Below, one piece after another: positions 43,190 to 54,850 of a stretch of DNA of 64,000 nucleotides. The translations under genes were made by a program, and so were the position numbers. The notes under the pieces were generated by a model. It was not told where the DNA came from and did no database searches. It saw only the letters and a program-made list of their open reading frames with translations. The number at the start of each line of letters is the position of its first letter. The first letter of the stretch is position 1. Origin of the DNA: Aradus depressus (taxonomy: Eukaryota > Arthropoda > Insecta > Hemiptera > Aradidae); contig OY759225.1 in NCBI GenBank assembly GCA_963662175.1, positions 15,741,601-15,805,600 on the forward strand, written 5' to 3'.

Positions 43190-43500
43190 AATTTGGGATT
43201 ATAGTAAGTCACGGTTCCACCTCCTCTTCAATCTCCTGGGAGGATTGTGAAGAAAGTGAGTGGATGTATGGATTTGGGTGTGAATGCAATTTGCTATGGA
43301 AACGTCTGTAAAGATCCTGAATTGTGTCGTGTACTTGTTACTTACGTATGGAGGGCATTGTGTAATGAGTCTGAGTGTCTTTGACTGGAAAACCTGGATA
43401 CGTTTCAGGTTAGATATTTTAGCCGAATCGTAGATTTGTGAGCCATACATTCAGAGTGGTTTTAGTAGAAATGAGCAGTTACGCTTTTGTGTTAAGGGTA
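43190..43500 (-). pseudogene. Jockey-like LINE C-terminal fragment
   Basis: Minus frame reads MYGSQIYDSAKISNLKRIQV and FQSKTLRLITQCPPYVSN, ending PRRLKRRWNRDLL, the same C-terminal block as in the other Jockey-like fragments. Upstream parts (43500-43740) continue in broken frames. Confidence 0.85.
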
Positions 43501-43799
43501 ATTTTGAATGTCTGTGCAGAAGAGAATAAAGCATTTTAAATCAGAGTAAGTCCCAAATATCTTACTGTGTTAGTCTGAGGGATGGGCTTGTTGTAGATAA
43601 AAACGGCGGGACATGTATCTCGTCTTAATGTAAATGTGATATGTTGTGATTTGTTCGTGTTGAGTTTAATTTTCCAAATGTTGCACCAGTTCTCCATTTG
43701 AGTAACATGGTGTAATGTGAACGAGGCGTGTATGGAAGATTCAGCAGCAGCTAAAATGGCAGTAGTATCTATAATTTAGCTGTTTTTTATGTTAACATT

Positions 43800-44160
43800 T
43801 TTTTATCAATCAAACGTCAAAACTAAAAAAAGTCATATCGACAGTTTGACTGAAAATCGATAGTTGACACAGGGTATTCTGAATCCTCTTACTAAATTTC
43901 ATGTCGATACATTCATCATATATCGAGTTATCAGGGTTTTTGTATTGTGCCCCTTCCTCTGATCTCCCCCTCCCCTTTTGGCCTATTTCTCTGAAAATTA
44001 ATAGGTGTGCTTGCAGTTTTGGATACACATATAAAATTCCGTGTCAATACTTTCATTCTGTAGGGAGTTATCGTGTTCACAGCGACACACACACACACAT
44101 ACGTACAGACAACATGGCATTCAATATCTAATTTCTGACCGTGTACGTAACTTTCTATAG
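43800..44160 (+). repeat. Family D repeat copy
   Basis: TTGACTGAAAATCGATAGTT, GTCGATACATTCATCATATA and a CACACACACACACATACGTACAGAC end. Confidence 0.7.
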
Positions 44161-44179
44161 ATAGATATATTGAGAAGGC

Positions 44180-44760
44180 TGCACGAGGTGTGTTGAAAAA
44201 ATAACGGGAATTTTCGATTTTTGAAAATAATTTTATTTATTCGTCTATATCAATGTTATCCCCTTCAAAATAGTCCCCATTAGATATTATACAGTTATGG
44301 CAGCGCTTCTTCTAATCTCCGAAACACTTCTGGAACTCGATCTTTGGGATAGCATATAGCTCTCTTTAATCTCATCTATGCTTGTGAAACGACGGCTCTT
44401 TAAGTTTCTCTTTATTTTTGGGAACAGAAAAAAGTCACAGGGAACCATGTCTGGCGGATATGGAGGCTGGGGCATCATTACAGTGTTCTTTTTGGCCAAC
44501 AATTCACAAACAATCAATAAAGTGTGAGCAATTGTTTCGCCTCAAATCTGGGCATTTTTTTTTCGGATTGCTTCACGCAAACGGCGTTGCTCTTATAGGT
44601 AGTACTCCTTATTGATCGTTTGACCTTGTGGCAAGAACTCATGGTGCACTATGCCGTTAAAATCGAAAAATACAGTGAGCATAACTTTCACATTCGACTG
44701 GACTTGTCGAGCTTTTATACCACTCGTAAACCCTAGTTTTACTCATAGCTCACCAAAAGC
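44180..44760 (-). pseudogene. Mariner (irritans-type) transposase fragment
   Basis: Minus strand translation in pieces: ELLAKKNTVMMPQPPYPPDM followed by VPCDFFLFPKIKRNLKSRRF and TSIDEIKE, the catalytic third-Asp region of DD34D mariners; upstream FLPQGQTINKEYYL. The 3' end reads GAGGTGTGTTGAAAAAATAACGGGAATT, a mariner-type terminal repeat. Frameshifted, with the N-terminal half missing. Confidence 0.88.
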
Positions 44761-44982
44761 AATATTTAACATTTCTAAAACTTTGCTGCACTTTATTCCA
44801 TTCTTATAGCAAGATTTAATGTAAATTCTTTGATCCATTTTGTAAATTCGCTGATCGTACCAAAACACATGTAACCTCTTTAACACTTGACAGCAGACTA
44901 AACATCCGGTTTGGCTAACAATGTTCGTACACCTAGGGACGTAATCATTCAATGCCCTTATCCCCTCCCTGTTTGCTCTACT

Positions 44983-45163
44983 GAGGGATCCTAAATTACC
45001 TAATGGGTCTTTAAACGATTATCTGACATCTCTCAGGCATAGCTTAACGTCCCATCCGAAGAGATACTTTATTTCTCAGATAAAAAACCTAATGGCCTCG
45101 GCCGGGTTTCGATCTTCAGCTCAGCAGGCCAGGTACACTACCTGTGAGCTACCGGCGCCCTCT
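44983..45163 (-). repeat. SINE-A copy, divergent
   Basis: GGGTCTTTAAACGATTATCT to GTGAGCTACCGGCGCCCTC; middle deleted. Confidence 0.8.
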
Positions 45164-45179
45164 ATAACAGCGTAAAAAC

Positions 45180-45860
45180 GTTTTCGGTGATTTCCGCCAC
45201 ACACCAGACTCCGAGTTTATAATTCAGAGCGCTAATTTCAATTTATCTATATCACTGCCATAGAAATCGCAAGAGAAATGTCAAAGTTGTCACAAGTTAC
45301 ACTGGAAAGTTGTTAAGTAACTTTTTGTTGTTGTCATATTTCCAAAAGTACAACAGGAAACAATAAATAAAAACTGACCATGTGACTTGATGTGACAGTT
45401 GGTATTGTTACGATGATAAAAATCACAAGTAGACCAAGTTAATTTGCTGAAAATTATTTTTTAACTGGGCAAGTCAAGGCTGAGAAAATACTGACATTTG
45501 AAAATTATTTGGGTTAATCAGAAAAATATTTATGTAGTTACAAATGAAGAGACGACATGAAGAATATTTTTATTAAACAAATATATCGATTAAACAATCC
45601 GATTATGGGAAGAAGCTGCGTAAAGTTAACAAATAATTAAATATTATACTTTTAATTCTCCAGTTATATATAAGGGAAGTTACATATTCTACTAGAATTT
45701 CATGTTTTAAGATATCCTGACAAAAATCTTACAAAAAATTTCTGTCTGTGTTATAGTCTCACGATAACACTTGATTGAATGAATGTATGAACACGAAATT
45801 TTTTATGTCTGGATTTTTATCCAGAACGACACCTATTGATATTCAGCCAAATAGTCCAAA
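45180..45860. other. Intergenic sequence with no recognised element
   Basis: AT-rich, no convincing ORF or repeat. Confidence 0.45.
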
Positions 45861-45861
45861 G

Positions 45862-46132
45862 GTTAGGTTTTATGACTTATGCCCGGGCTTTAACTACGAG
45901 GTCATATCGCCTACTACCAGAGCGCTCTTTCGTCACTCTGGTGGACATGAGCACGACTCTATTGTGGGAGTCCTAAATTTTGCTTATCCTAAATTTTTAT
46001 TCACCTAAAAATAGGAGTCTTTAACGAGTACCTGACATCTTACAGGCTCGGGACCATCGCTTAACGTCCCATCCGAAGGACGGCGTGCTTAAGTTTATTT
46101 TACCTCCCAGATAGAGCTACCGGCGCCCTCTA
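45862..46132 (-). repeat. SINE-A copy with deletion of box B region
   Basis: From TTAGGTTTTATGACTTATGC to AGCTACCGGCGCCCTC; the head jumps from CTCCCAGATA straight to GAGCTACC, losing the box B part. Confidence 0.9.
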
Positions 46133-46139
46133 ATAGTCC

Positions 46140-46625
46140 AAAGGGAAAGACGAGAATTAGGGGAGAGGCTTAACACAAAAACTCTAATAACTGCCATTGT
46201 AATAAATGTATCGACACAAAATTAAATAAATGTATCGACAAAATTAAATAAATGTATCGACCCCACCATAAAGGAGGGGGAAAAGCGGGAGGGGTCAACA
46301 CAAAAACCCCAATAACTGCCGATGTAATGAATGTATCAACATGAAATTTTATATTTAAGATCAAAACCCCATGAGGACAATACCTCTTAAATTTCAGCAA
46401 AATCGGTCGAAGGAAAGGGGGGATTAGGGGAGCTTAACTCAAAAAATCTAATAACTGCCTTTGTAATGAATTTATTGACACAAAAATTAGTAAGAGGATT
46501 TAGAAGCCCCTATGTAAGTCAACAGTTGAATATTAGCGCAAACGGTCGACTGGTTTTGGAGGAGGAGCGAATTTAATTGAATTATTCGTTCTGGGGAAGT
46601 TCATTGCCGGCGATTCACCGCGTAT
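46140..46625 (-). repeat. Family D repeat, reverse copy
   Basis: Two monomer blocks AATAACTGCC.TTGTAAT.AATGTATCGAC, a small AAATTAAATAAATGTATCGAC triplication, and the end TCATTGCCGGCGATTCACCG. Confidence 0.7.
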
Positions 46626-46947
46626 TTTTTTATTATTGTTTTGATTATAGTTATCACAACCGAGAATTTCTGTTATTTTTTCCGTTAACAATATTTACTC
46701 TTAGAAGTATCTTTATATCTTTAGATTAAAACATTTGATTGTGCCCACACAAAGAGGAATTGTCAACCAAATTCTGAACAGAACAATAAAATAAATAAAC
46801 ATTTAGAACTATAAATAAATAAAACAAACACATTTTTAGAGGATTGTCTATTCAACAAAAATATTATATACATATACACACACTATCGATTTCGGCGTTC
46901 TACCATAGTCAGGTTTAGTTATAAAAAAATAGGAATTTTTTATTTTA

Positions 46948-47287
46948 GGTTAGGTTTTATGACTCATGCCCGGGCTCTAACTACGATGTCTTATCGCCTA
47001 CTACCAGAGCGCTCTTTCGTCACTCTGGTGGACATGAGCCCGACTCTACTGTGGGAGTCCTAAATTTTGCCTACCCTAAATTTTTATTCATCCAGGATAG
47101 GGGTCTTTAACGAGTACCTGACATCGTACAGGCTCGGGACCATCGCTTAACGTCCCATCCGAAGGTTCTTAAGTTCATTTTACCTCCCAGATACAATAAA
47201 CTAAGGGCCTCGGTCGGGATTTGAACCCACGATCTTGAGCTCAGGCACGCAAGCAAGACAAGCTACCACTGAGCTACCGGTGCCCTC
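46948..47287 (-). repeat. SINE-A copy, full length
   Basis: Flanked by TTTATTTTA on both sides; GGTTAGGTTTTATGACTCAT to CTGAGCTACCGGTGCCCTCC. Confidence 0.92.
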
Positions 47288-47355
47288 CTTCTTTATTTTA
47301 TAATGATTTAGTTTATAACTGAAACTGAGGTGTAATGCCGAAATCGATAGTATAG

Positions 47356-47465
47356 TTAGTGATTATGTCTCATGCCCGGGCATTAAGTATAGCCTACTAC
47401 CTGAGGGTTTTTCCGTCGCTCTGGAGCCCGACTCTACTGTAGGAGTACTAAATGTTGCCTACCCA
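47356..47465 (-). repeat. SINE-A tail fragment
   Basis: AGTTAGTGATTATGTCTCAT to AGTACTAAATGTTGCCTACC. Confidence 0.8.
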
Positions 47466-47586
47466 GTTCGTACTCAGCCAGCTTGTCCATAACTAACTGT
47501 CGATGGTGTTATGCAGGTAGTTCATGTTTAAATATTTTTATGGAATATATATTTATGACAAGTTTATGAAAAGTACAAGTACATGA

Positions 47587-47862
47587 AGACGCCGGTCGCT
47601 CAGAGTTAGCGTGCTTGCCTACTGAACTCATGATAGCGGGTTCGAAACACGGCCAAGGCTCTTAGATAGTTTTATTTAGGAGGTATAAACCTTGAGCAAA
47701 TCAATCTTCGAATGGGACGTTAAGCGATAGTCCCGAATTGTACAATGTCAAATACTCGTTAATATAGATAACTAAACCTGTGTAGGCAATCTTTAGGTTT
47801 ATGATGAGTCGGTCTCATGTTCAGCAAAGCGACGAAAGAGCGCTCTGTTAGTAGCGCCAGCA
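47587..47862 (+). repeat. SINE-A copy, divergent
   Basis: Degraded head ACGCCGGTCGCTCAGAGTTA with box B GGGTTCGAAACACGG, ending GACGAAAGAGCGCTCTG. Confidence 0.8.
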
Positions 47863-47877
47863 GAGCGCCAGTTTGCT

Positions 47878-48340
47878 AGGGGGGGCAAAATTTGAAAAAA
47901 AAATTATGAAATAATAATTTGATAATATGTATAATAGGATACAGACTGATTGTCATATGAGAAAACCGTCACACTTTTTTTTTTTTTTTTTTAATTTTAT
48001 TAAAACGAATCTTACTAATAAATAATTTCGTGATCCTAATCAACAATGAATATTATTTATTTAAATTTTTTCGTTGACAGTGGGAATTCCCTATTTGTAG
48101 ACGAGTATAATCATCTCGTTCTTCATACAGCCTAGGTACCTACGTCTTTTTATAATTGAGGCAGTATTGCAGTATTTGTACGAACATTTTCAAGGTGTGG
48201 ATAATTAATGTATTCGGATTTTTATACGTATTGTGTTGTTTACACATTTACACTATGAAGACACGCCGATTTTTAAAGATTGTCGTTGTCGATTTAAATC
48301 TTGTTTTATAATTATCAATTTCCATAGAATGTGGGGACAT
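47878..48340 (-). repeat. Family H repeat, copy 2
   Basis: Inverse of 21935-22380: GGATACAGACTGATTGTCAT and GGCAGTATTGCAGTATTTGT blocks. Confidence 0.65.
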
Positions 48341-48785
48341 TTTTTAATAGTCTCTACACAAAAAATGTCACGAAATTTAAACCAAAAGCTCTTTGAATTG
48401 AAGCATTAAACAAATCTCATTCTGGTGTATCGAGTGCAACTACACAAAACAAGCTCAACGACCTGAAATAAATCAATAATTTTTAATTTTTCCCGGGTCA
48501 AAAAATAAGGCTTGATTTTGTCTTATTTTAGCAAGACAAAATAAATTCATATATGACTTGTTTTTGGCTTGCTAAAGTAACATAATCATTGATTAATATT
48601 AGAATTCAAAACATGTTTTTACAATTAAATTTTGTATATATTCTAGTTTTTAAAAATTTTAAATTTTGAAGACTTTTTTTTTTTTTTTTTTTTTTTGAAA
48701 ATTCTAGAATTGGAGCTTAATATTTTTTTCACTCTAGAAAATTTTATCTTTATAATAAACATATTTTCTCTTTCTTAAATGATTA
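48340..48785. other. AT-rich sequence with no recognised element
   Basis: Contains a run of about 24 T at 48675. No gene seen. Confidence 0.45.
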
Positions 48786-48787
48786 AA

Positions 48788-49131
48788 TGGCGCCGGTAGC
48801 TCAGTGGTATGCGTGCTTGACTTCTGAGCTCAAGATCGTGGGTTCGAAACCCCACCGAGGCCCTTAGTTTATTATATCTGGGAGGTAAAATAAACTTAAG
48901 CACGCCGTCCTTCGAATGGGACGTTAAGCGATGGTCCAGAGCATGTACGATGTCAGGTACTCGTTAAAGACCCCTACCCTTGGTGAATAAAAATTTAGGG
49001 TAGGCAAAATTTATAACTCCCAGAGTAGAGTCGGGCTCCTGTCCACCAGAGTGACGAAAGAGCGCACTGGTAGTAGGCGATATGACCTCGTAATTAAAGC
49101 CCGGGCATGAGTCATAAAACCTAAACTATTT
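48788..49131 (+). repeat. SINE-A copy, full length
   Basis: GGCGCCGGTAGCTCAGTGG (box A) and GGGTTCGAAACCC (box B) to GAGTCATAAAACCTAAAC. Confidence 0.95.
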
Positions 49132-49139
49132 TCTCTTAG

Positions 49140-50225
49140 TGAAGGGGGGAAGGGGCGGTAAATTTAGCCGCCATTTATCTATCCCGGGCGGCAGAAACCT
49201 ATGCTACGCCACTGCATGAGTCATAATGACTATAAATTCTATAGAAATCCGCCAAAAGTCCTATCGAAAAGGCTCTAATTTTCGTTGCGAAATTTCATTC
49301 GGAGTTATGTTTCCTCGTTAGCTTGGTTATTGAGAGTCGGTCACGACTCAGGCAGACCTACTCGGCAAGGCAATGTCAATATCTGCGTCATCATCTCTCC
49401 TTTGAAAGACACTTCGATGACGCACGCGCAATCAAAATCTTCAGTCAACTTCATTAAGTATCAAAGCAAGTTGAATCTCTGTTTATTCTAACTGAATCCG
49501 AATTCCATTGTTCAACTCTCTAAACAGAAAATAATTTTTAATTGTTAATTCAAACATTTTTCGGAAGATTTCAAAGATAATATAAAAAAATCTTCGGTGA
49601 ATCACTTCGGTGAAAGAGCGCTCTGGTAGTAGGCGATATGACCTATTAGTTAAAATCCGGGCATGAGTACAATAACTAAATAACTATAGATAGTCAATTT
49701 TATCTTTGTCATTTTTTTTCTTGTAATGAAAAATGTTTCCATAAAACACTCAATACTTTTTTTTTTAACGCATCGGCTGCTATGGCCATTAGCGCACTCA
49801 ATACTTTTATTTCTAAGTTGTTTAAAATAGGTTCAGTTGTTTATTTTTCTTCGCAAAGAAGAAAACAAGTATAGAGTACAAAAGAATAACTGTGATTGCA
49901 AAACTCTAGATATTTAAAAAAAAATTAATTTATGCTAATATATTGGAGTGGCCTTAGCCCAATAATTAGCGATAAATAAATTAGAGCACAGGAAGTTGGT
50001 TAATGTTTTATTTTATTTTATTTTATTTTATTACTAATCTTACTGAATTTAATTTGGAAATGAGTCAAAACCATCTATATTTTTTATTAAAAACTTTTGG
50101 AAAAGTACGATTCACAGTTTTGAATTTGTCTCCAGCAGGTATTAATGAATTAGTTTTCGTTCTCCATCCAAAACCAATCGTGCGTTTGAGCTACAAATCA
50201 ATACTTGTCTTATATAGTGGCATCT
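49140..50225. other. Intergenic, mixed remnants
   Basis: A SINE-A tail (49610-49678) and a family D scrap ending TTATATAGTGGCATCTGAGG at 50228. Short ORFs at 49285 and 50003 show no motif. Confidence 0.45.
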
Positions 50226-50235
50226 GAGGGCACCG

Positions 50236-51653
50236 CACAGTGGGCCAGATCCCAAATCTAGCTGGACAAAAGTCCAAAAATGAAGTGAGAGATTTCGGGA
50301 AAAAAATAACCTGGTTCAACAATTAGTATGTGAGAGAGAAATAAACAAAGGGAATTAGAGAGGACGAAGTCAATACAGCGCAGCGACGAAATAAACAAAC
50401 CATGCAAACAGCCGTATTATCTAGGAGGCCAGGTAGTTTGACTACGTCACTTACCTGTGAGTGTCACTTCCGAACATTACTGATCTTTTCTTCATTATTC
50501 TTCCATGGAAGGCATTCAAAAAGGTAAGTCTTAGCAATTTTTGTTTTGTCTCAAGTCAATCACAAAGTGTTGGAAGGGCCACAAGAATAGTGCACATTTA
50601 AAAAAAAAAGTTCATTCTAGTTCATAAGGGCATAACTTTTTTCGTACCTCTTAGTACCTCGTAAACGATCATTATTCTTGTTCATTGACTAATAGATAAT
50701 AGGATGGCACTAAATTTAACGACCCGTTTTGCCCCGTTTTTTTTTTTTTCACTAATGTTATTTGTAACTGCAGGTGTGAAAATGTCTACATGCAGAAGGG
50801 AGTTGTACGGTGTGTTGAGAGCCAGCAATCGTCCTATTGGAAATACCCTCGAACAAATTACATTCCTTTTTGACTATACGAAGAAAAAATGTGGACTCGG
50901 CAGCTATTGATACGCCAAAGCAAGGAGGTGGCAATACAAATGATGGCAATGCAGCTCGAAGGTTTTTCCAAAATCCTTCCTTAACAGCTGAAATTACTGG
51001 CGTGGATGAAGAATTAATCGAAAGGTTTAGCATACTCCTACAGGCTTCGTCATCAGGGTATGATATTTATTTGGAAGCCTTTGAAACTTTCGCTGTTGAA
51101 ACTGCTCGTATGATGAACGTCTTGCTGCATGATTGGTACACCTTGCCTGTCAGTGTTCATAAAATACTTATATACGGGAGTGCTCTTATCAAAAAGTTTC
51201 TAATACCTATCGGAAAGCTGGCCGAAGACGTTCAAAAAAGCCAACATAAGGAGATAAAAAGGTTCAGGAAACACTTTTCTAGAAAAATGGATCGATTTTC
51301 TACTAACTGACATTTAAACAACCTGCTCATTTTGTCTGATCCTTTTATTGGCTCCCTCAGACCACTGCCTTCCAAACAAAACTGGTATAAGTGAAAAAGT
51401 AAGACAGTTACTCTTAATTTCAACAACGACTTCGGCAGAAATTAGCAGTGAAGACAACAATTCCGTTAGTGATTTTGGTTTGAGCGACCTGTTGCTCTAA
51501 TTATAATAATTAAAAATGTAATTGACAAACTATAGTGTTATTCGTTATTTTTCTGTCTTTTTATGCCCTTCTGAATGATTGAAAAATAATAATTTATCAG
51601 TAACCTAATCACAGGACTTTTGACCCGCTAGATTCGGGATCTGGCCCACTGTG
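50236..51653 (+). mobile_element. Transib-type transposon, 1418 bp, CACAGTG ends
   Basis: Terminal inverted repeats of about 40 bases with few mismatches: left CACAGTGGGCCAGATCCC then AAATCTAGCTGG; right inverse CACAGTGGGCCAGATCCC then GAATCTAGCGGG. Flanking 5-mers CACCG (50231-50235) and CGCCG (51654-51658) fit a 5-bp GC-rich duplication. Transib elements have CACWRTG ends and 5-bp GC-rich duplications. It encodes a transposase C-terminal fragment; the rest is deleted. Confidence 0.85.
50837..51310 (+). pseudogene. Transib-like (RAG1-related) transposase, C-terminal fragment
   Basis: 157-codon frame. After about 28 residues it reads DTPKQGGGNTNDGNAARRFF, ITGVDEELIERFSILLQASS, WYTLPVSVHKILIYGSALIK and LPIGKLAEDV. 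From memory of the family, not a search, this order (GNTNDGNTARRFF, ITG.DE.LI.RF, P.SVHKILIHG, LPIG.LSEEA.E..NK) is the C-terminal region of Transib transposases, containing the third catalytic Glu aligned with RAG1. The usual E.RNK positions read KSQHKE here, so that residue seems lost. The first stop is followed in another frame by SDPFIGSLRPLPS. Confidence 0.68.
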
Positions 51654-52212
51654 CGCCGGTAGCTCAGTGGTATGCGTGCTTGTCTTCTGAGCTCAAGATC
51701 GTGGATTCGAAACCCGACCAAGGCCCTTAGTTTATTTTATCTGGGAGGTAAAATAAACTTAAGCATGCCGTCCTTTGCGATGGTCCCGAGCCTGTACGAT
51801 GTCAGGTATTCGTTAATGACCCCCTACCCTAGTTGAATAAAAAATTTTAGGACTCCCACAGTAGAGTCGGGCTCCTGTCCACCAGAGTGACGAAAGAGCG
51901 CTCTGGTAGTAGGTCATATGACCTCGTAGTTAAAGCCCGGGCATGAGTCATAAAACCTAACCTAACCTCTTCAAGTAAGGACAATTGTATCAAATGTATT
52001 TTTGAACTGAATAAATATTTGATTACAGTTTATTTATTCCTTTCTGCACGAGTTGGGCGTACACAGATGTGAAAGCAGTTTATTTTGATATTTTTATTTG
52101 AGTTTACCAGACTAACAGCTGTTTAAATATTAATTTTTATTTATTTGAACAACATATGAATTTATTTATCATAATAACATTTTTGTTTTCTTTTTAGACA
52201 AATTGATATGAA

Positions 52213-52560
52213 ATGCGGTCGGGTGTAAAACCGTCGACAAGGCCCCGAGGTTCAACAACAGCAACAACTACCTCCACTCTTCGGTCATGTCAGTTTGAGA
52301 TCTTTGGTCGAGTCCAGGGTGTGGCCTTCAGGAAGCACACACTAGCAAAGGCAAGTGCACTTGGACTTCGTGGGTACGTAATGAACACAAACAATGGAAC
52401 GGTGGTGGGGATGTTGGAAGGAGAACTGGATCCGATACAGAAAATGAAACAGTGGTTGGCGACTGTAGGCAGTCCGAAGAGCCGCGTTGAGAAGGCCCTC
52501 TGGAGGGAGGAGAAGAAAATAGAACATCACACTTACCCCAACTTCACGATCAGGAAATAG
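52213..52560 (+). CDS. Acylphosphatase, 115 residues
   Basis: The frame has the full acylphosphatase fold signature: CQFEIFGRVQGVAFRKHT (26-43), LGLRGYVMNTNNGTV (50-64), EGELDPIQKMKQWL, GSPKSRVEKALW and a C-terminal FTIRK. The catalytic pair is present: Arg40 in the phosphate-binding loop and Asn58 in VMNT. These small cytosolic enzymes hydrolyse acyl phosphates. Family members are about 98 residues; here a Ser/Thr-rich N-terminal extension of about 20 residues precedes the domain. An in-frame stop lies just upstream and an acceptor-like TTTTTAG ends at 52197, so this may be a last exon whose 5' UTR is spliced on. No poly-A tail or flanking duplication suggests a retrocopy, and no close AATAAA is seen. 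Confidence 0.9.
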   Translation: MRSGVKPSTRPRGSTTATTTSTLRSCQFEIFGRVQGVAFRKHTLAKASALGLRGYVMNTNNGTVVGMLEGELDPIQKMKQWLATVGSPKSRVEKALWREEKKIEHHTYPNFTIRK

Positions 52561-52689
52561 TTCTTCATTATACACCCTTTGGTTGTCTTTACCATTATGT
52601 CAACAAATATACATTATTTGACCAAACGTGATCAACTTGACTAATTTAATTTGAAAACTATGTACAGTAGTCATAAGTATGATAGTTTT

Positions 52690-52911
52690 AAATTTTTCCT
52701 GTAATAGGTCAAAAATAATACAATTTTGACCAGTTGGTGCTTTAATGAAGCAGAGAGGATAGATTTATCTCAAAGAATACAATTTTGACCCGACAATACT
52801 ATTGATGAAGCAGTGGTGATAGATTTATCTGAAATAATACAACTTTGACCAGTCAATAATTTTAATGAAGCAAATAGGATGGATTTATCCGAATGAATAC
52901 AATTTTGGCAT
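52690..52911 (+). repeat. Tandem array, about 60-bp unit, first block
   Basis: Three to four units of TTTTAATGAAGCA.A.AGGAT + AGATTTATCTGAAATAATAC + AATTTTGACC. It continues at 54150 after a LINE insertion. Confidence 0.85.
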
Positions 52912-53798
52912 TAGATTTTGATGTCCTACCTTACAGATCGCTACTAGGTACTGTGTTCATCGTGGTAGTGCACAATTCTCCTTTTTTCCTCAGCTAGCTA
53001 GTGTTCCTCAAGGATGTTTCCTAGGACCCATCCTCTATACAGTATATACTACCGATATTCCTTCCCATCCTAATACTTTGCTATGCACTTTTGCGGATGA
53101 CACCGCCATCCTTTCTTCAGACTGTGATCCACAAAAAGCTTCCGATTTCCTTCAGGAACATCTTTCATCCCTTGAGACATGGTTCCGCAGGTGGAGGATC
53201 AAGGACAACGATAAGAAATGTACACACATCACCTTCACCCTGCGTCGTGCAACCTGTCCTCCTGTCACTCTTTATAACACACCCCTTCTCGTTGTGAATC
53301 GGGTTCGCTACCTTGCGTTATTCATTGACAGACGCCTGACATGGAATCCTCATACTAGACTTAAAAGACAAGAACTTAATTGACGATACTAACTCTTATT
53401 ACGACTTTTAGACAACAGATCGAAACTTACATGAAGTAATAAAAGACTCATTTACATCCAATTACTGAAGTCAATATAAGCGTATGGAGCTGAACTCTGG
53501 GGCTCAACTAAACCTTCGAATTCTTATAGAATCCAAACTCTGCAATCCCGTATCCTTCGTAAAATCACAAACGTGTCTCTAATGCTATCCTTCACAATTA
53601 CCTATAGATTCCCTTCGTAAGGGATGTTACAGAAAATTCCATTCTACCCTTTCCTTCACCCTAATCCTTTAGTCCGCAGACTTGCCACTAGAACCCTTCC
53701 TAATGTTCATGTTCGGAGACTGAGGCGGCAATGGCCTCGAGACCTATTAGTGGATTGAAGACTAATCATCTACAAACGTTTTATGTTTCTTTATCATC

Positions 53799-53876
<78 letters not shown>

Positions 53877-54149
53877 TTTATTTACATATTCACAACGACA
53901 ACATTTGTCATTAGTGATCGTGATGATGTGCTGTGGCAAGTGTGTCGCTGTACTGCTGAGGTACGTGACCGATTGGCTTTTTTAAATATATATTTTAATT
54001 TCTCTTTCTCATCCGTAATAACAAGATAATGGAGTGTCATTATTGAGTGATTTCTCTTTCAACATCCAAGACATTTATTTATTATATATCACATTTGCTT
54101 ATTATATATTGAATACATATAGTTGTAAATACAAAATTAAAAAAAAAAA
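52912..54149 (+). pseudogene. Jockey-like LINE, 3' part with reverse-transcriptase core
   Basis: Translates to SVPQGCFLGPILYTVYTTDI and FADDTAILSS, the reverse-transcriptase active-site blocks, then [20 protein letters not shown]. Later the frame is broken, ending RQWPRDLLVD. A run of about 70 T (53803-53873) lies in its 3' UTR, and an A11 run ends it. It splits the 60-bp array. Confidence 0.88.
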
Positions 54150-54192
54150 GGGACCTTTTAATGAAGCAAAGGGGATAGATTTATCTGAAATA
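54150..54192 (+). repeat. Tandem array, continued unit
   Basis: CCTTTTAATGAAGCAAAGGG through TTATCTGAAATA, resuming the array of 52690 and itself split by the pogo-type MITE. Confidence 0.8.
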
Positions 54193-54850
54193 CAGTAGAA
54201 CCTCTATAAGTAGAACATCAAGGGAGACGCCAAAAATTCGAGTTATAGAGTTTTCGAATTATGGAGGATTTCGACTTAGGCGGATTTTGATTCAACTTGT
54301 AGAGGTTAATTTTGAGTTAGAGAGGTGAAATAAATAAAAATTCAAGTTACAGAGGTAACAAACATATTTATATTTATTATAAATCAACATTATTTCAAAA
54401 CATCCTTAAAATAAAAAATACGTAGTACCTATATGTAGGTATTAAAAAAAGTCAGTAATTTTTTTTTGCTTTAGATGATTGGTAATCCTATTTATTGTAC
54501 ACTCCTAAATTGTTTTCTAAGAAACAATGGTGTACATTGTCGGCAAATTCTCAAAGTCGGTAACTTATTTTTCTTCGAGCTATAGAGGTAATAAGTTTCA
54601 AATAATCGAGTTGTAAAGATTGTAAAATAAAACATTGTTCGAGATACAGAGGTTCAATTTATATTTTCGAGTTATAGAGGGAAAATATGTACCAAAATGC
54701 CTTGTAGGGACTCACTGATTATTTCGACTAATAGAGGGTTGAGATTTCAAGTAATGAAGGTTTTGGGGCTTGAAGGGAAAGGAACAAACCTTTTTTTCGA
54801 GTTTTGGAGGTTTTCGACTTATCGAGGTTCGACTTAAAGAGGTTCTACTG
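54193..54850 (+). mobile_element. pogo/Tigger-type MITE, 658 bp
   Basis: TA on both sides; left CAGTAGAACCTCTATAAGTA, right inverse CAGTAGAACCTCTTTAAGTCG. The interior carries many copies of CGAGTTATAGAGG and TCGACTTA-like words. The host array unit reads TCTGAAATA|element|TAATACAATTTTGAC, so the TA duplication is confirmed by the tandem consensus. Confidence 0.92.

Larger units (their letters stand above)
50226..51976 (+). repeat. SINE-A copy split by a Transib-type element
   Basis: The head base block GAGGGCACCG (50226-50235) is separated from CGCCGGTAGCTCAGTGG (51654 on) by the 1418-base element. The SINE then runs to ATAAAACCTAACCTAACC. Removing the element and one copy of the 5-bp duplication restores a normal SINE-A start. 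Confidence 0.93.

Noticed and set aside
53731..53985. ORF with a poly-Phe run
   Set aside because: Translation of a T homopolymer inside a LINE 3' region.
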